A DNA stretch of 52,755 nucleotides from assembly GCA_015207585.1 (NCBI GenBank), contig JADEWQ010000032.1, forward strand, positions 1-52,755, read 5' to 3'. Shown here piece by piece: positions 50,401 through 52,755 of this stretch (position 1 is its first letter; every line of letters begins with the position of its first letter). The notes beneath the pieces are model-generated. The model was not told where the DNA came from. It did no database searches and worked only from the letters and a program-made list of their open reading frames with translations. The translations under genes were made by a program, and so were the position numbers. Origin of the DNA: Pleurocapsales cyanobacterium LEGE 06147. Its GTDB lineage: Bacteria; Cyanobacteriota; Cyanobacteriia; Cyanobacteriales; Xenococcaceae.

Positions 50401-52518
50401 ATGCAATCTCTTGAATCTTCAAAAAATTTCCAATCCATAGTAGGTTTAAATCAGTATTGGCTAATTTTGAAACGGCGTCGGTTGCCGGCTTTATTTGTTT
50501 TTATATTAGTTTTCGCCGCCACAACTCTGACTATGGTCTTGAGAAAGCCAATCTACTTGGCAGAGGGAAATCTGCTAATTAAAAAGCTAAGTTCTACTCC
50601 ATTTCTCACCCAAGTGGGAGAAGGAGTAGGACAACTGCAACCTCTTAATGAAGTAAGAAGCAGTCCTCTAGACACAGAAGCAGAGATTCTTCTTTCTGTC
50701 CCAATGATTCAAAAAACGATCGCCACGCTCGCTCTGACAGATGAAAAAGGAATTCCCATAACACGAGAGGAATTTCTTCGCAAGCTCAAAGTGTCTCGGC
50801 TTAACTCAGCAGATCTCCTGGAAGTTTCTTATGAGGACTCAGACCCGAAAAAGGCTGCAGAAGTGGTTAATACTCTAATGAATCTTTATCTGGAGAATAA
50901 CATTTCTGCCAATCGAAGCGAAGCCAAAAGTGCTCGGGACTTCCTCGAACAACAGTTACCCCAAGCTCAAGCTAGAGTAAACCAAGAAGAAATGGCTTTG
51001 CGCAAGTTTAAAGAGGAGAACAATTTAGTTACTCCAATTGAGCAGCAAGCAAGCTCCGCAGAAACAATTCTTGCAGATTTAGACCAAAAAATTATTCAAA
51101 TTAGGTCCGAATACGCAGATATTAATAACCATATAAACGCACTCCGCAACAATTTGAATTCTAACTCCAACGAAGCAGTCGCTATAAACTCTCTCAACCA
51201 ATCTTTTCTCAGACAGTCTTCTTCGAGTCAGTATGCTGAGGAACAAGCATTACTCGCACGACTCGAGGAGTTAGAGTCTCAATTAGCAATTCAGAGAACC
51301 CGTTTCACTTCAATAAACCCCATGCTCGCCTTACTAGAAAGTCAAATAGAGGCGATCAAAAAACAACTATTGGGCAAATTAGAGGCAAGGCGTAAAAATT
51401 TAGCTAATCAAATTGATACTTTATCACAAGAACAATCTTCCTATAAACAAAGGCTAATGATTTTACCCGCCTTAGAACAGCAACAGCGAGAACTAGAACG
51501 CCAATTACAAGCTTCCCAAGCTAACTATTCAAAGCTACTAGAAAACCTAGAAGCAGTTAGGCTGGCAGAGAATCAGAAAATCGCCAATGCCCACATTGTT
51601 TCACCTGCTATAGTTCCCGAAAAGCCGGTTGCTCCTCGTAAATCATTATCCGTACTTACAGGATTATTACTGGGTAGCTTGGTTTCAATAGCTACTATCT
51701 CGCTTTTAGAAACCAGAGATAAATCTATTAAAACTGTAGAAGAAGCAAGGGGACTACTAGGATTTCCTTTGTTGGGAGTAATTCCTCTGATGGGCAAGTC
51801 TGTAAAAGCAAGCCTTCCCCCTGACAATTTAGAGGACTTTAATCAAGCAATTACTGTTAGAGATTACCCTCTTATTCCCTTCAGTGAATCATACCGGATG
51901 CTTCAGACCAATCTAAAGTTTCTTCGGTCAGATAACACGATAAAGGTCATTGTGGTGACTAGTTCGATTCCCCAAGAAGGAAAATCGACAGTAACCGCTA
52001 ATTTGGCTCTAAGTATGGCACAGAGAGGGCAAAAGGTTTTACTGGTGGATGCAGATTTGCGCCGTCCCCAACAGCATCATGTCTCCAACTTATCCAATCA
52101 GATGGGCTTGAGCAATGTCCTTGTTAGAGAAATAGAATACCAGGCAGCTATTAAACAAGTAACGAACAATCTGGATGTTCTTACTGGTGGAATAGCACCT
52201 CCTAATCCAATAGCTCTGTTAGATTCTCAAACAATGACTTCCTTAGTCGAGCAGTTTTCTGCTGATTACGACTTCGTGATTATTGACACTCCTCCTTTAA
52301 TGGCTGCTTCTGAAGCTTTGGTTCTCGGTAAAATGGCTGATGGAGTTGTTTTGGTAGTTCGACCCGGACTGATCGATTCTGTTGGTGTTAATATTGCCAA
52401 AGAACGTTTGGAGCAATCAGGACAAAATGTTTTGGGCATAGTGGTTAATGGAATTATTTCCGATAACGAGCCTCACAGTGACTATTATTCTCCAGAAAAA
52501 TACTATCAAGCAATTTAG
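50401..52518 (+). CDS. Wzc-type polysaccharide co-polymerase and tyrosine autokinase
   Basis: This 705-residue membrane protein has a Wzz domain (membrane segment LPALFVFILVFAATTLTMVL, then EAEILLSVPMIQ... ), a long coiled-coil periplasmic region (about residues 170-420), a second membrane segment (LSVLTGLLLGSLVSIATISLL) and a cytoplasmic BY-kinase: Walker A SSIPQEGKST (residues 521-530, K528), Walker A' VLLVDADLRRP and Walker B FVIIDTPP. The tail SDYYSPEKYYQAI has the tyrosine cluster that is phosphorylated. It controls chain length and export. No Wza-like outer-membrane partner is in the window. Confidence 0.93.
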   Translation: MQSLESSKNFQSIVGLNQYWLILKRRRLPALFVFILVFAATTLTMVLRKPIYLAEGNLLIKKLSSTPFLTQVGEGVGQLQPLNEVRSSPLDTEAEILLSVPMIQKTIATLALTDEKGIPITREEFLRKLKVSRLNSADLLEVSYEDSDPKKAAEVVNTLMNLYLENNISANRSEAKSARDFLEQQLPQAQARVNQEEMALRKFKEENNLVTPIEQQASSAETILADLDQKIIQIRSEYADINNHINALRNNLNSNSNEAVAINSLNQSFLRQSSSSQYAEEQALLARLEELESQLAIQRTRFTSINPMLALLESQIEAIKKQLLGKLEARRKNLANQIDTLSQEQSSYKQRLMILPALEQQQRELERQLQASQANYSKLLENLEAVRLAENQKIANAHIVSPAIVPEKPVAPRKSLSVLTGLLLGSLVSIATISLLETRDKSIKTVEEARGLLGFPLLGVIPLMGKSVKASLPPDNLEDFNQAITVRDYPLIPFSESYRMLQTNLKFLRSDNTIKVIVVTSSIPQEGKSTVTANLALSMAQRGQKVLLVDADLRRPQQHHVSNLSNQMGLSNVLVREIEYQAAIKQVTNNLDVLTGGIAPPNPIALLDSQTMTSLVEQFSADYDFVIIDTPPLMAASEALVLGKMADGVVLVVRPGLIDSVGVNIAKERLEQSGQNVLGIVVNGIISDNEPHSDYYSPEKYYQAI

Positions 52519-52573
52519 CCTAGTGCAGGAAGTCAAAAGTCGAGGGGCTGTCGCCTGAATTTATTCTGGACCC

Positions 52574-52615
52574 TCGCAATTCGCAATTCGCAATTCGCAG
52601 TTCGCAGTTCGCAAT
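52574..52615. repeat. Six tandem heptamers (TCGCAAT/TCGCAGT)
   Basis: Six contiguous seven-base units occur from 52574: three TCGCAAT, two TCGCAGT and one TCGCAAT. Short tandemly repeated heptamers of this sort are common in spacers of filamentous cyanobacteria. Confidence 0.8.
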
Positions 52616-52630
52616 TAATAACTGCGTTCC

Positions 52631-52648
52631 CATTGGTGACAAGTTAAG
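52631..52648 (+). repeat. Copy of an IS-end-like 18-base repeat
   Basis: CATTGGTGACAAGTTAAG equals the inverse of 12742-12759 exactly and 17 of its bases equal 12710-12726. It may be the left terminal inverted repeat of an insertion sequence that extends beyond the window. Confidence 0.5.
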
Positions 52649-52755
52649 AAAATGTACAAATTGTCAAGTATATAGAAATAGAAGCATCAAGGGCATTTTA
52701 AACTAAAAAAGGAAACAGATTAAAGTGCGCTCGCGCTCTTGCGTCATGGCACATT

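Larger units (their letters stand above)
52519..52755. other. Right-end spacer with repeats
   Basis: No gene is seen. AGGGGCTGTCGCCTGAA near 52542 resembles AGGGGCTGTCACCCGAA near 19536. A heptamer array and an IS-end-like repeat follow. The window ends in non-coding sequence. Confidence 0.4.

Noticed and set aside
24588-52518. Search for a Wza/OPX outer-membrane export gene in the cluster
   Set aside because: None of the genes seen encodes one; it may lie outside the window, so its absence is not reported as a finding.

Overview
The window looks like chromosomal DNA of a filamentous or colonial cyanobacterium. The octamer GCGATCGC (HIP1) recurs throughout, base composition is moderate and AT-leaning, cyanobacterial SigZ and GcvH/GcvP proteins are present, and intergenic spaces hold short tandem heptamers (TCGCAAT), palindromic repeats and several toxin-antitoxin modules. 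Decayed genes and insertion-sequence remnants are frequent, so much of the window behaves as accessory DNA. No rRNA, tRNA or CRISPR array was seen.

Region 1 (about 340-6450) is an ECF42-type sigma factor cluster. A sigma factor with a long C-terminal extension is followed by small enzyme-like proteins: a PhnB-type VOC protein, a SnoaL-like protein, two YCII/DGPF proteins, a GFA-family protein and a DUF1579 protein. Two almost identical promoter-like sites (TGTCGA, 17 bases, CGACTA) precede the SnoaL gene and the second YCII gene. Several members are broken: a VOC pseudogene, a frameshifted DUF1772-like gene and a stub of a second PhnB-like gene. A 180-bp MITE-like element also lies here.

Region 2 (about 6770-10564) starts with a remnant of a RecD-like helicase gene. 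It is followed on the minus strand by a cobalt-type nitrile hydratase operon: CobW-family GTPase, DUF1097 membrane protein, beta subunit, alpha subunit (CTLCSC motif) and accessory protein.

Region 3 (10900-16400, minus strand) holds a Phd/VapC-type module, an HD-domain pseudogene, a DM13 protein, a MazF-type module, a secreted protein of unknown role, and an arsI-sigZ pair (C-As lyase family enzyme with an ECF sigma factor).

Region 4 (16590-23470, plus strand) holds a glycosyltransferase resembling cyanobacterial tetrahydrobiopterin glucosyltransferases, an ABC exporter half-transporter, a TnpB remnant, and gcvH and gcvP of the glycine cleavage system.

Region 5 (24588-52518) is a large exopolysaccharide or glycan cluster. 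It opens with a WbpM/CapD-like nucleotide-sugar 4,6-dehydratase fused to a C-terminal EAL domain and closes with a Wzc-type tyrosine autokinase. Between them lie a methyltransferase, a MurJ/MviN-like flippase, four family-4 glycosyltransferases plus a fragment of a fifth, an asparagine synthase-like amidotransferase, a Wzy-like polymerase, a DUF4091 protein and a small polyprenyl-phosphate sugar transferase. A decoration island follows: a PLP enzyme of the ACC deaminase/D-cysteine desulfhydrase family, two paralogous acyltransferase-like proteins, a CapK-like adenylate-forming enzyme, an ATP-grasp ligase, a phytanoyl-CoA-type dioxygenase and a DegT-family aminotransferase. My inference is that the dehydratase and aminotransferase make a UDP-4-amino-sugar, which the island acylates or aminoacylates before polymerisation and export. 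The EAL fusion could tie the first committed step to c-di-GMP. These roles are inferred from families and context only.
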